NCBI RefSeq assembly: GCF_020559915.1
Contig: NZ_JAJCLZ010000002.1
Span: 62,001-126,000, forward strand
Reading direction: 5' to 3'
DNA: 64,000 bases
From: Ruminococcus sp. 210702-SL.1.03
Lineage (GTDB): Bacteria > Bacillota > Clostridia > Oscillospirales > Ruminococcaceae
In this document: piece after piece, positions 52,378-61,274 of the stretch
Layout of the letters: every line of letters begins with the position of its first letter
Position numbering within the stretch: position 1 is the first letter of the stretch
Notes under the pieces: generated by a model
What the model saw: only the letters and a program-made list of their open reading frames with translations
The model's database searches: none
What the model was told of the DNA's origin: nothing
Translations under genes and position numbers: made by a program

Positions 52378-52524
52378 TCAGCGGAAAAGCTCGTTTATCG
52401 GCGGGGGAGCAGGGGCTTTGTTCTCGGCAGTAAGCCTGCGCTGTACCTCGAGCTGGTTTTGCAGCGCGGGCGGCAGGCTGGAGAAAAAGTTGAAATTGCG
52501 CGCCGCGCGTTCTTTATCGTCCAT
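52378..52524 (-). CDS. Small protein of unknown function (48 aa)
   Basis: An ORF of 48 codons beginning MDDKERAARNFNFFSSLPPAL and ending PPPINELFR. GGGAGGTG lies 8 nt before the ATG, a much stronger signal than that of the longer in-frame extension to 52677. The N-terminus is charged, the middle amphipathic, the end Pro-rich; no membrane helix. I do not recognise a family. The convincing ribosome site and protein-like sequence support it. Confidence 0.6.
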   Translation of the reverse strand: MDDKERAARNFNFFSSLPPALQNQLEVQRRLTAENKAPAPPPINELFR

Positions 52525-52634
52525 TTGAATACACCTCCCTTTTTCTGCATATTGTGCACGGCTTTGGACGAAAATATTCGCGCCGATTTTTTTGGCAAAT
52601 GCGCCCGAGTGTCTTGAAATAGTTCGCAAAACGG

Positions 52635-52662
52635 TTGACTTTTTTTGCGGATGTGTTATAAT
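52635..52662 (+). promoter_or_regulatory. Promoter of the lipid kinase gene
   Basis: TTGACT (52635-52640), 16-nt spacer, TATAAT (52657-52662). Confidence 0.7.
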
Positions 52663-52718
52663 ATCTAATATGAACAAAACAAAGCTGCGGCGGCAGAAAG
52701 GACGGAAATTGTAAAGAT

Positions 52719-53714
52719 ATGAAAAAAATGCTATTTGTTTATAATCCCCGTTCGGGAAAGGGACTGATACGCAACAATTTATTTGACATAATTAACACAT
52801 TCACTCAGGGCGGCTACGAGGTAACGGCGTACCCGACTCAGGCGCTGATGGACGGATACAAAAAAATACAGACCTCGGCGCAGGATTACGATATGGTGGT
52901 GGTCAGCGGCGGCGACGGCACGCTGAATGAGGCGGTAAAGGCGCTGATGTCGCTGCCCGTGAAGATACCGCTGGGCTACATTCCCTCCGGCTCGACCAAC
53001 GATTTTGCCTCCTCGATGAGTATTCCGAAAAAGATGACCGACGCCGCGCAGGATATTATGGACGGCGTGTTTTTTGAATACGATGTCGGCAAATTCAACG
53101 AGGATTATTTTGTGTATGTGGCGGCGTTTGGAATGTTTACCGATGTTTCCTACGAAACTCCGCAGGAGCGCAAGAATATTTTCGGCCACGCCGCCTACAT
53201 CGCAGAGGGCCTGAAGCGTCTGCGGACGTACAAGGGCATCGAGCTGACCGTCGAGCACGACGGCATCGAGGAAACGGGCAACTTCCTCATCGGCATAGTT
53301 TCAAACTCGACTTCGATCGGCGGCATGAAGTTTCTCATCAGCGACAGCGTTTATTTCGACGACGGTTTGTTTGAGGTGACGCTGGTGCGCAAGCCCACAA
53401 ACGCCATTATGCTCCAGCAAACGCTCAACGACGCGATAATAAACAGGCTCGACACCAAGAATTTCCTCACGTTCAAGACCTCGAAGGTCACTTTCAAGAG
53501 CGCCGAGCCGCTGCCGTGGACACTGGACGGCGAATCGGGCGGCAGCCACAAGCTCGCCGTCATCGAAAACTGCTGCCGTGCCATCAAGCTGGTGATAAAG
53601 GCGGACGACAAGACCGACCAGCAGATGCAGATCGACAACATGGCGAAGCAGGAAATGGAAAGCCCCGCGTGGCGCGAGGTGATCTTTGAAGATCAGCGCG
53701 GGATAGAGCAGTAA
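52719..53714 (+). CDS. Diacylglycerol/lipid kinase (DagK/YegS family)
   Basis: A 331-residue soluble lipid kinase. NPRSGKG (residues 7-13), VSGGDGTLNEAV (near 62) and GYIPSGSTNDFASS (near 87) are the nucleotide-binding and catalytic blocks of the family. The enzyme phosphorylates diacylglycerol or a related lipid at the membrane face, often to recycle lipids from envelope glycan synthesis. The pseudouridine synthase gene follows 3 nt after its stop, so they share a transcript. Confidence 0.93.
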   Translation: MKKMLFVYNPRSGKGLIRNNLFDIINTFTQGGYEVTAYPTQALMDGYKKIQTSAQDYDMVVVSGGDGTLNEAVKALMSLPVKIPLGYIPSGSTNDFASSMSIPKKMTDAAQDIMDGVFFEYDVGKFNEDYFVYVAAFGMFTDVSYETPQERKNIFGHAAYIAEGLKRLRTYKGIELTVEHDGIEETGNFLIGIVSNSTSIGGMKFLISDSVYFDDGLFEVTLVRKPTNAIMLQQTLNDAIINRLDTKNFLTFKTSKVTFKSAEPLPWTLDGESGGSHKLAVIENCCRAIKLVIKADDKTDQQMQIDNMAKQEMESPAWREVIFEDQRGIEQ

Positions 53715-53717
53715 CAG

Positions 53718-54539
53718 ATGCTATACGAATTTACAGTATCTGCCGAGCGTGACGGCTGCAAACTGGGCGACCTGCTGCGTGCTGAGGGCTACTCGCGGCG
53801 GCTGGTGACCTCGCTCAAGCGCACCGAGGGCGGAATTTTGCGCAACGGCGAATTTGTTCGCACGGTGGATATTTGCCGCGCGGGGGATAGGATAACCCTC
53901 ACCCGCGCCGACAGCACCGCGCCCGAGCCGAACCCTGCGCTGAAAGTGCGCTTGCTCTACGAAAACGAGCGCTGCGCCGTGTTTGATAAGCCCGCCGGTA
54001 TGCCCGTGCACGAGTCGATGAAGCACCGCGGCGACTCGCTGGCGAACGCCTTTGCCGCGCGGTACGAGGGGCTGACCTTCCGCTCGGTGAACCGCTTAGA
54101 CCGCGAAACTTGCGGCTGCGTGATATGCGCAAAGGACGCTCACGCGGCGAAAGTCATGCAGAGAAGCTATGAAAAGCGCTACGTAGGCGTGTGCGAGGGC
54201 GTTTTAGAGGGGCAGGGCAGCGTGCGCGCGCCCATCGCCCGCGAGAGGGAGTCGGTGATAACTCGCTGCGTCCGCGCCGATGGCAAGCCCGCCGAAACGC
54301 TTTGGCGCGTGATCGAGCGGCGGGGGGACTTCACCTTGCTAGAGTTCACATTGCTGACAGGCAGGACTCACCAGATAAGGGTACACATGGCGCACATCGG
54401 TCACCCGCTGGCGGGGGACAGCCTTTACGGCAGCGGCGCTTCGGCAGAGTACCCGCGCTTGGCGCTCTGCTGTAAAGAGATAGCCTTTACATTGCCCGAC
54501 GGTGAAACAGTCACCTGCCACTCGGGATTTGAAATATGA
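53718..54539 (+). CDS. RluA-family pseudouridine synthase
   Basis: A 273-residue enzyme converting uridine to pseudouridine in rRNA or tRNA. The catalytic Asp is in VNRLDRETCGCV (near residue 123), where the usual HRLDRxTSG has Asn and Cys substitutions outside the catalytic residue. The N-terminal segment (EGYSRRLVTSLKRTEGGILRNG) is an S4-like RNA-binding region; LLTGRTHQIRVH is the second signature. The exact site cannot be named. Confidence 0.92.
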   Translation: MLYEFTVSAERDGCKLGDLLRAEGYSRRLVTSLKRTEGGILRNGEFVRTVDICRAGDRITLTRADSTAPEPNPALKVRLLYENERCAVFDKPAGMPVHESMKHRGDSLANAFAARYEGLTFRSVNRLDRETCGCVICAKDAHAAKVMQRSYEKRYVGVCEGVLEGQGSVRAPIARERESVITRCVRADGKPAETLWRVIERRGDFTLLEFTLLTGRTHQIRVHMAHIGHPLAGDSLYGSGASAEYPRLALCCKEIAFTLPDGETVTCHSGFEI

Positions 54540-54540
54540 A

Positions 54541-54576
54541 AGACCTGTACACGGCTAAATGTACAGGTCTTTTTTT
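54541..54576 (+). terminator. Terminator between convergent units
   Basis: AGACCTGTAC (54541-54550) pairs perfectly with GTACAGGTCT (54561-54570), followed by six or more T. Confidence 0.85.
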
Positions 54577-54584
54577 GTCTAAAT

Positions 54585-55169
54585 TCAATTATCCAGCCCG
54601 CCGAAACGGCTCTCGCAGCTCTTGATAAGCTGCAAAAACTGCGCCGTCGCGTATTCGTCAGGCTCTAGCGCGGCGCGCTTCACGTCCTTCGCGGTGCGCG
54701 CATATGCAGCTATTTTCCGCGGCTCGTCCGCAAGCAGACGTTCCAGCCGTGTGAGGTCGTCGCCGCCCAGCGAAAAGATCCGCTCGCTGTTGTGCGGATT
54801 GGCGAGGTAGATGTTCCTCAGAAGCAGGTAACAGCATAGACTGATGTAATTTTCTGCCGATTGTACCAGTTTATCGCTGCCCGAACGCCCCGCAAACTCC
54901 AGCAGAGCCGTCAGCGCTTCCGCCGCGCCGCCCTCTTTCAGCTTGGGCAGACCCGTTTCCGCGATGTTTTCGCCGTACACCGCCGACATTTTCAAAGCCA
55001 TGTCTGCCGAGAGCCGCCGCCTGCCGTTTTCCAGCATCGAGAGCTGCGACTGCGTTATGTCAAGTGCGCCCGCCGCCTGATCCTGAGTCAGCCCGCTGCG
55101 CTTTCTAGCGTCGCGAATGGCAGCGCCCAGCAGCGTGCGCTCGGTATTTATGTCAAATTCAGGTTTCAT
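54585..55169 (-). CDS. XRE-family regulator with a helical C-terminal domain
   Basis: A 194-residue protein. The HTH lies at residues about 15-70 (GLTQDQAAGALDITQSQLSMLENG). The C-terminal 120 residues are helical with many Leu and charged residues and contain a CCYLLLRNIYL stretch. The family of that part is not recognised. It is the last gene of the run yloU-fakA-SDR-XRE, 15 nt after the SDR gene. Confidence 0.8.
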   Translation of the reverse strand: MKPEFDINTERTLLGAAIRDARKRSGLTQDQAAGALDITQSQLSMLENGRRRLSADMALKMSAVYGENIAETGLPKLKEGGAAEALTALLEFAGRSGSDKLVQSAENYISLCCYLLLRNIYLANPHNSERIFSLGGDDLTRLERLLADEPRKIAAYARTAKDVKRAALEPDEYATAQFLQLIKSCESRFGGLDN

Positions 55170-55184
55170 AGTAAATGTTCCCCG

Positions 55185-55931
55185 TCAGCAAAATCCGCCG
55201 CCGTCTACCTTTATCGAAGCGCCGCAGATGTAGTCCCCCTTGCCCGAAACGAGAAAAGCCGCCGCGTTCGCAACGTCCTGCGCCGTACCTGCGCGGCAGC
55301 AGGGCACGCTTTCTATCACTTCGCGCTTGTCCTCATCCGTCAGCGACGCGTTCATGGGCGTGTCGATAAAGCCGGGCGATATGCAGTTTACCAGCACGCC
55401 GCTCGGCGCGACCTCTTTCGCCAGCGCTTTCGTGAAGCCGATAACGCCCGCTTTCGCCGCCGAGTACGCCGTTTCGCAAGAGCCGCCCTCTTCCCCCCAT
55501 ATCGAGGAGATGTTGACGATGTACCCCCTGCCGCCGCGTATCATGGCGGGCAGCAGCCGCTTTGTAAGCTTCATCGCGCCGGTAAGGTCGGCAGCCATTA
55601 TGCGGTCAAGCTCGGCGTCGGTCATATCTTGAAACAGCCCGATGTACTCCGCGCCGCCGTTGTTTATAAGTATCTGCGGTTCGCCGAACTGCTCGCGCAG
55701 GCTCTCCGCCGCCGCGTCAAGGCTCGCCGTATCGGTAAGGTCGATGTGCAGGGCAAGCGTTTCAGCGCCGTACTCGCGGGCAATTTCCTCCGCGTGCGCT
55801 TCCGCCGCCGCCTTGTTTTTCGCATACCCCAGCGTGACCTTGTGACCCATAGCCGCCAGCTCGCGCGCGATGGCGTACCCGATAGCGCCCGAAGCGCCCG
55901 TTACCAGCGCCGTCATTCTGTCGCTCATCAT
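55185..55931 (-). CDS. Short-chain dehydrogenase (3-oxoacyl-ACP reductase FabG-like)
   Basis: A 248-residue SDR. TGASGAIGYAIA is the NAD(P) glycine motif, NISSIWGEE holds the catalytic Ser and YSAAKAG the Tyr-x3-Lys pair; the C-terminus ends with IKVDGGGFC as in FabG proteins. It overlaps the end of the fakA gene by 4 nt (ATGA), so translation is coupled. Whether it reduces acyl-ACP or another ketone is not shown by sequence; its place beside a fatty-acid kinase gene favours lipid metabolism. Confidence 0.88.
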   Translation of the reverse strand: MMSDRMTALVTGASGAIGYAIARELAAMGHKVTLGYAKNKAAAEAHAEEIAREYGAETLALHIDLTDTASLDAAAESLREQFGEPQILINNGGAEYIGLFQDMTDAELDRIMAADLTGAMKLTKRLLPAMIRGGRGYIVNISSIWGEEGGSCETAYSAAKAGVIGFTKALAKEVAPSGVLVNCISPGFIDTPMNASLTDEDKREVIESVPCCRAGTAQDVANAAAFLVSGKGDYICGASIKVDGGGFC

Positions 55932-57574
55932 TCAGCCGAGATGATGTAGTAGTACACGGGCTGACCGCCGCGCGCCATGTTTATATCCATACCCGAGAAT
56001 TTTTTCGAGAGCATGGCGTGCAGGTTCTCAGCCGCTTCGTCGGTAACGTCCGCGCCGTAAAGCACCGTGATGAACGAAGTGTCGCCCTTTACCAGCCGCT
56101 TCGTCAGCTTGTAAGCGCCCTTGTTTATGTCGCGCTCGGTGAAAGCCAGCTTGCCGTTTTCCATGCAGAGTATCTCGCCCTGCTTTATGGTGTGGCCCTC
56201 AAAATCGCTGTCGCGCGCCGCAAATGTCACCTGTCCCGTGGCTACGCGCTCAAGGGCGTTGGTCATCTCAAGACGGTTGGTGCTGAGGTCGGCGTCAGGG
56301 TCGAAAGCCATCATAGCGCTCATTCCCTGCGGTATCGAGCGGGTCTGGAGCACGCAGACTTTTCTGTCCGCCAGCTTTACAGCCTGCTCAGCCGCCATTA
56401 TGATGTTCTTGTTGTTCGGCAGTACGAATACTGTTTCGGCGGGGCAGCTCATTATAGCTTTCAGAATGTCGTCGGTAGAGGGGTTCATCGTCTGTCCGCC
56501 GCGCACGATGCAGTCTACGCCGATGTCGGTGAACATCGCCTCTATCCCGCTGCCCGCCGCCACCGCTACGAAGCCGTATTTCTTTTCGGGCTTAGCGGGG
56601 GTGAAGTCTGCCGCCGCAGATCTCTTGCGGTTCTCGTGCTGCAATTTCATATTCTCTATCTTAGGCAGATTTATGCAGCCGAATTCCAGACCCTTTTGTA
56701 TAGCAAGTCCGGGGTCGTTTGTGTGAACGTGCACCTTTATTATCTCGTCGTCCTCTACTACCACTACGCAGTCGCCGATGGTCTCCAGATAAGCGCGCAG
56801 CGCGTCGGAAGAGCCGCAGCCGTGCTTTTTGGTGATTATCATTTCAGTGCAGTAGGTGTAGTGTATCTCGCTGTCGTACATTCCTACGGCGTCTTTGAAA
56901 GAATCTATCGTGATAGCCGCCGATTTGTCGGCAGGCTCGGCGGGCGCAGCTATCTCGCCGCCCTCGAATACACGCTTCATTTCTTTGAATATTATCAGCA
57001 GACCCATTCCGCCCGCGTCAACTACTCCCGCTTTCGCAAGCTGCGGCAGCAGGTTAGGCGTGTTGTCCAGCGATTTTTCCGCCTGAGCGCACATCTCGCT
57101 CCATACCATGATAGGGTCGTTGGTAGAAAGCGTGGCCTCGCGCGCTTTTTCCGAAGCTTCGCGCGCTACTGTCAGTATAGTGCCCTCGGTAGGCTTCATT
57201 ACCGACTTGTAAGCGCCCTTTACGCCAGCTTCCAAGCTTTCGGCTAGCAGTTCGCTGGTAAGTTCGTCGCGGTCTTTCAGCGTTTTCGCAAAGCCGCGGA
57301 ATATCAGCGAAAGTATTACGCCCGAATTTCCGCGAGCGCCGCGCAGCATACCCGAAGCCGTTTCTGCGGCAGCTTCGCCCACGGTAGCTGTTTCGGGCAG
57401 GGCTTTAAGCGCCGCCGCCGCGTTCGATATTGTCATAGACATATTTGTGCCCGTATCGCCGTCGGGTACGGGGAAAACGTTTAGCTGGTCTACTGAGCTT
57501 TTCTTATTTGTAAGAACGTTTGCCGCGCTTATCACCGCGCAGCGGAAAACGTTGCCGTTTATAGCGGATCTCAA
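55928..57574 (-). CDS. fakA: Fatty acid kinase FakA-type (DAK2 domain) protein (TTG start)
   Basis: A 548-residue protein of the YloV/FakA family. The N-terminal DAK2 kinase domain (about 1-205) binds ATP and metal through FPVPDGDTGTNMSMT; a middle domain and a C-terminal domain (about 320-548) complete the family. FakA phosphorylates fatty acids presented by FakB (DegV) proteins; no degV gene is in this window. The start is TTG 57574, 9 nt after AAGGAGG. Confidence 0.92.
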   Translation of the reverse strand: MRSAINGNVFRCAVISAANVLTNKKSSVDQLNVFPVPDGDTGTNMSMTISNAAAALKALPETATVGEAAAETASGMLRGARGNSGVILSLIFRGFAKTLKDRDELTSELLAESLEAGVKGAYKSVMKPTEGTILTVAREASEKAREATLSTNDPIMVWSEMCAQAEKSLDNTPNLLPQLAKAGVVDAGGMGLLIIFKEMKRVFEGGEIAAPAEPADKSAAITIDSFKDAVGMYDSEIHYTYCTEMIITKKHGCGSSDALRAYLETIGDCVVVVEDDEIIKVHVHTNDPGLAIQKGLEFGCINLPKIENMKLQHENRKRSAAADFTPAKPEKKYGFVAVAAGSGIEAMFTDIGVDCIVRGGQTMNPSTDDILKAIMSCPAETVFVLPNNKNIIMAAEQAVKLADRKVCVLQTRSIPQGMSAMMAFDPDADLSTNRLEMTNALERVATGQVTFAARDSDFEGHTIKQGEILCMENGKLAFTERDINKGAYKLTKRLVKGDTSFITVLYGADVTDEAAENLHAMLSKKFSGMDINMARGGQPVYYYIISAE

Positions 57575-57616
57575 TTATATAGTCCTCCTTAATATCTCAC
57601 AAGTGCCTTTTAGCCT

Positions 57617-57910
57617 TTATGAAATAATGTTCTGCGTAAATATCTCTACCGAGCGTACCTTTACCCCCGCCTGCTTTGTGAGCACATAGCCCACCTTGTG
57701 CGAAACTGCGTCTGCTACGGCGGGTATGTTCACGTCGTCCGCCGCGGTAACGGTAAGCTTTACGTCAAGCGAATCATCGGCGTTCTGGTATACCGAAACG
57801 CTGTGCAGCCCAGCTATGCCGAAGCAGCCCTCAGCCGCCGATGCCGCAAGCTTTACAAGGTATCTCTTTGAAATACTGATGTTTCCCAAGTAGCTGCAAA
57901 TTTTTATCAT
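57617..57910 (-). CDS. yloU: Asp23/Gls24 family protein (YloU)
   Basis: A 97-residue protein of the Asp23 (DUF322) family, associated with the envelope stress response. The typical KRYLVKLAASAAEGCFGIAGLHSV opening and VPAVADAVSHKV-type C-terminal segment are present. It precedes fakA by 42 nt, the conserved yloU-yloV order of Firmicutes. Confidence 0.92.
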   Translation of the reverse strand: MIKICSYLGNISISKRYLVKLAASAAEGCFGIAGLHSVSVYQNADDSLDVKLTVTAADDVNIPAVADAVSHKVGYVLTKQAGVKVRSVEIFTQNIIS

Positions 57911-58010
57911 GATAAGGTTCGCCTTCCTTTCGGTGTTTAAAAAACAGCATTATACAGGCAATAGCGCACATCTGCCGCCGAAAAGCTGCCGAAGCGCAGT
58001 TGCCTATAAT

Positions 58011-58039
58011 ATTATACATCAAATCATCGCAAATGTAAA
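58011..58039 (-). promoter_or_regulatory. Promoter of the yloU-fakA operon
   Basis: Minus strand TTTACA (58034-58039), 17-nt spacer, TATAAT (58011-58016). Confidence 0.7.
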
Positions 58040-58075
58040 GTGATTTAAGTAAAATTTATCGGTCGGGCAAATTCG

Positions 58076-59416
58076 TCATGCCGAAAGCCTGCTGCTGCGC
58101 GAGGTGAAGTACCGCGCTACGCAGAGCAGCATGGTGATGAGCCATGTAAGCGCCGTGGTCGCCCATACCGAAATGCAGCCGATCTGAAGGACTTTTGCCA
58201 GCAGCAGCGAAAAGCCTATCCTGCCCGCTACCTCGCAAAGCCCGTTTATCAGCGCGAAGTTTACGTCGCCGATACCGTTGAGCAGACCGCGGGTGAGGTG
58301 TATCATGCCGAGGAAGAAGTAGAAAAGGCAGTTTATCCGCAGACCTTTCGCCGCTATCTCGATAACTGCGCGGCGGCTTACGAAAAAGCCCGCTATGCCC
58401 TCTGAGAATATCAGGAAGAGCGCCGTCATCACCAGCGAAAAGCCCAGCACCAGCAGCGTGCAGCGGCGGTAGCAGCGGGATATGCGCTCGTTTTTGCCCG
58501 CGCCATAGTTCTGCCCAGTAAAGGTAGCCATAGCCGAGCCGAGCGATGCGTAAGGCTGCTGTATGAGCTGCTCTACGCGCATGGAAGCGGTGTATGCCGC
58601 CATTACGTTCTTGCCAAAGCCGTTCGCCGTCTTTTGCAGCGAGATCATTGATACCGAGATCATAGCGTTTTGCAGCGCTATCGGCACGCCGGTTTTCACG
58701 CACTTGCCGCATATTGCCCTATCGAGCCGCGTGTGCTCAGCCGAAAAGCGGAAAAAGCGGTTTTTCGCGAAGGCGAATATTATGCTCGCGACCGCCGATA
58801 CGCCCTGCGATAATACCGTAGCCAGCGCCGCGCCGTTTATGCCCATGCCCAGCGGTATCACGAAAAGCAGGTCGAGCGCTACGTTCAGCACGCTGGATAC
58901 TACTAAGAATATAAGCGGCGTGCGCGAATCGCCCAGCGAGCGCAGTATAAAAGCTATCCAGTTGTAAGCCGCCACGGCGATAGTTCCCGCGCATGAGATC
59001 CTCATGTACCCCGCCGCTTCGTCAAGTATGGAAGCGGGCGTGTTCAGCAGCGTAAGCAGCCACTTCGCCGCCAGTACTGAGATAATGCTTATCGCGACGG
59101 CAAATCCGCCGATGACGTAAGCTGAGTTTACAATGGTCTTTTTCACGCGGTCGTCGTCCCCCGCGCCGTAGTGCTGCGCGGTGAGTATGCCCGCACCCGT
59201 GCCCAATCCCAGACAGAGGGTGTAGAAAAGGTAGGTTATCGAGCCGGTAGAGCCTACTGCCGCCAGCGCGTCAGAGCCGAGGTATTTGCCGACTATCACC
59301 GAATCGACTACGTTGTAGAGCTGCTGAAACAAGTTTCCCGCCAGCATAGGCAGGGTAAACATGACGATGGCGGGCAGCTCGCTGCCAACTGTCAGATTTT
59401 TTTCATAAGCTTTCAT
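58076..59416 (-). CDS. MATE-family multidrug/toxin efflux transporter
   Basis: A 446-residue transporter with twelve membrane helices in two homologous halves. LPMLAGNLFQQLYNVVDSVIVGKYLG at the start and QPYASLGSAMATFTGQNYGAG in the second half are the usual MATE signatures. It exports cationic compounds using a sodium or proton gradient. It follows nth on the same strand after 53 nt. The substrate is unknown. Confidence 0.93.
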   Translation of the reverse strand: MKAYEKNLTVGSELPAIVMFTLPMLAGNLFQQLYNVVDSVIVGKYLGSDALAAVGSTGSITYLFYTLCLGLGTGAGILTAQHYGAGDDDRVKKTIVNSAYVIGGFAVAISIISVLAAKWLLTLLNTPASILDEAAGYMRISCAGTIAVAAYNWIAFILRSLGDSRTPLIFLVVSSVLNVALDLLFVIPLGMGINGAALATVLSQGVSAVASIIFAFAKNRFFRFSAEHTRLDRAICGKCVKTGVPIALQNAMISVSMISLQKTANGFGKNVMAAYTASMRVEQLIQQPYASLGSAMATFTGQNYGAGKNERISRCYRRCTLLVLGFSLVMTALFLIFSEGIAGFFVSRRAVIEIAAKGLRINCLFYFFLGMIHLTRGLLNGIGDVNFALINGLCEVAGRIGFSLLLAKVLQIGCISVWATTALTWLITMLLCVARYFTSRSSRLSA

Positions 59417-59469
59417 TTTTTCTTCTTCACCGATATATGTATCATTTTTCCCGTATCATATAAAACTGT

Positions 59470-60132
59470 TCATATCTGTTCCGCCGATGGGCATATCTCC
59501 CGCAGGGTACATTCCCCGCAGCGCTGCCCGCGCGCTTTGCACACCTCGCGGCCAAAGAGTACCAATCTGTGGCAGAAGTCTGAGGATTTCTCGGGCGCGA
59601 TAAGCTCTTTCAGCTCGCGCTCGGTCTTTGCTGGGTCGTCTGAGGTGGTAAGCCCCAGCCTGCGCGATATGCGTATGCAGTGGGTGTCTGCGACTATGGC
59701 GGGCTTGCCGTAAATGTCGCCCATTATCAGGTTAGCCGTTTTCCTGCCGATGCCGGGCAGGGTGGTAAGCTCCTCTATCGTCTGCGGTATCTCCCCGCCA
59801 AAATCTTCCATTATCTTTTTGCACATACCTATGACGGACTTCGCCTTTGTTTTGTAAAGGCCGCAGGGCTTTATTATCTCCTCCACTTCGCCGAGGTCGG
59901 CGGCGGCAAATTCGGCGATGGTGCGGTACTTCGCGAAAAGCTCTTTCGTCACTATGTTCACGCGCGCATCAGTGCACTGCGCCGAGAGCCTGCCCGCTAT
60001 CATAAGCTCGTGCGGATTTTGGTATGTCAGCGAGCATAGCGCGTCGGGGTATTTATCCTCAAGCAGAGCCACCGCCTGCGCGGCGCGCTCTTTTTTTATC
60101 TCAAATTCGGTCATTTCGCTCATATCTGTCAT
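59470..60132 (-). CDS. nth: Endonuclease III
   Basis: A 220-residue DNA glycosylase/AP lyase for oxidised pyrimidines. The helix-hairpin-helix reads LPGIGRKTANLI, with the catalytic Lys, and the catalytic Asp lies in VADTHCIRISRRLG. The iron-sulphur cluster loop CKARGQRCGECTLREIC fits C-x6-C-x2-C-x5-C. A start at Met5 is also possible. It begins just after the stop of the upstream membrane protein gene. Confidence 0.95.
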   Translation of the reverse strand: MTDMSEMTEFEIKKERAAQAVALLEDKYPDALCSLTYQNPHELMIAGRLSAQCTDARVNIVTKELFAKYRTIAEFAAADLGEVEEIIKPCGLYKTKAKSVIGMCKKIMEDFGGEIPQTIEELTTLPGIGRKTANLIMGDIYGKPAIVADTHCIRISRRLGLTTSDDPAKTERELKELIAPEKSSDFCHRLVLFGREVCKARGQRCGECTLREICPSAEQI

Positions 60133-60133
60133 A

Positions 60134-60781
60134 TCACTCGCTGCCTATGATGCTCTCTACGGGGGCGTTGTCGCGCTCAGCCTTTTCGCGGCGCTTGCGG
60201 CGTATGGTTATGACTATGCTTATCACGAGCAGTATCAGCGAAAACAGCAGCGTAAGCATCATCGGGTAGTAGCGTATCATGTAGTCGCGGTACATATTCT
60301 GCTGGTCGGGCGCGACGTACTGGGTATCCATCATGGTTTTCAGCGTTTTCATCATGTAGCGCACGCCGTGCATATACACCGCGCTGCCCGCCAGTACGCC
60401 GATGAATGAGGCGATGTATTTTTTTACAAAAGCGAGTATTATCGCGACAAACACCACCGCCGCGCCCGCAAGCGCGCAGTAAGCCACCCAGTGCGGCATA
60501 GTCTTGTCCTTAGCGATGTAGATGTTCTCGCCCAGCACCGCCGCCGCCAGAACCCCGCCGTGGAAAAATCCCGACCAAAGGAAAGCCGCCGTCATCAGCA
60601 GTTTCAGCAGCATTTGCCAAACGCCTATGTAGCCCCGTTTCGCGCGGCGGCGCATTTTTTTCGCACCGCGGCTCTCTTTGTGCTTCGCCGCTTCCTTTTC
60701 CTCAAGCTCTTCGAGGTCGGCGAGCTTTTTCATATTGAGCTGTTTTTCTTTTTCTTTTTTGAGTTTGTCTTTTTTTGACAT
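60134..60781 (-). CDS. Membrane protein of unknown function with basic coiled N-terminus
   Basis: A 215-residue protein. The first 50 residues are strongly charged (SKKDKLKKEKEKQLNMKKL ... RRRAKRG), followed by four membrane helices (about 57-75, 98-118, 122-140 and 172-192) and a basic tail. The family is not recognised. Its stop lies one base before the nth start codon, so the genes are coupled, which says little about function. Confidence 0.75.
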   Translation of the reverse strand: MSKKDKLKKEKEKQLNMKKLADLEELEEKEAAKHKESRGAKKMRRRAKRGYIGVWQMLLKLLMTAAFLWSGFFHGGVLAAAVLGENIYIAKDKTMPHWVAYCALAGAAVVFVAIILAFVKKYIASFIGVLAGSAVYMHGVRYMMKTLKTMMDTQYVAPDQQNMYRDYMIRYYPMMLTLLFSLILLVISIVITIRRKRREKAERDNAPVESIIGSE

Positions 60782-60829
60782 ATTGCACCACCAGTATATT
60801 GTATAATTGATATTACGAAAAATAAAAGT

Positions 60830-61009
60830 TTAAGGCAACACCGCACAACTACCGCCTGTCGGCTTTGTGCACGTCTTACTTGCATATTTTTCGCCATATC
60901 ACCCAAAACCTCCTAGCTTAACGCGAGTTAAGCGTCGTCGGCTTTAGGTAATCTGACGAAAAATCTGACTGCGTAATACGTACGCAATAGTTGTGCGGTG
61001 CTGCCTTAA
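60830..61009. mobile_element. MITE-like element, copy 2 (180 bp)
   Basis: TTAAGGCAACACCGCACAAC at 60830 and the inverted counterpart ending GGTGCTGCCTTAA at 61009. The interior shares the GCTTAAC-GCGA-GTTAAGC hairpin and flanking block with the 37316 element. No ORF. It occupies part of the 493-bp gap before spoIVB; the rest (61010-61274) is AT-rich with no recognised feature. Confidence 0.8.
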
Positions 61010-61274
61010 GCGTGAATACACTATATTATATCACACCGCGCTGAGAAAATCAATAGCTATTTCTGTCACTATATTATTAAATAAATAACATGATAATTAT
61101 AAATATATAGCATCATTTCCAATGAAAATAATACTTGTGCGAGCGGCTGTATGAAAGCGGCGATGAAGTCAAAAATAAAATTATCACTAAGATTTTTTTA
61201 AAAACGGCGAAAGCGTGCCTATTATATAAGGTATACTGAGCCGCGTGAGGAGAAAGGGCGGAGAGATAAGGAAT

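Noticed and set aside
57831..58022. 63-codon minus-strand frame overlapping yloU
   Set aside because: It spans the yloU promoter and leader in another frame and has no ribosome site.
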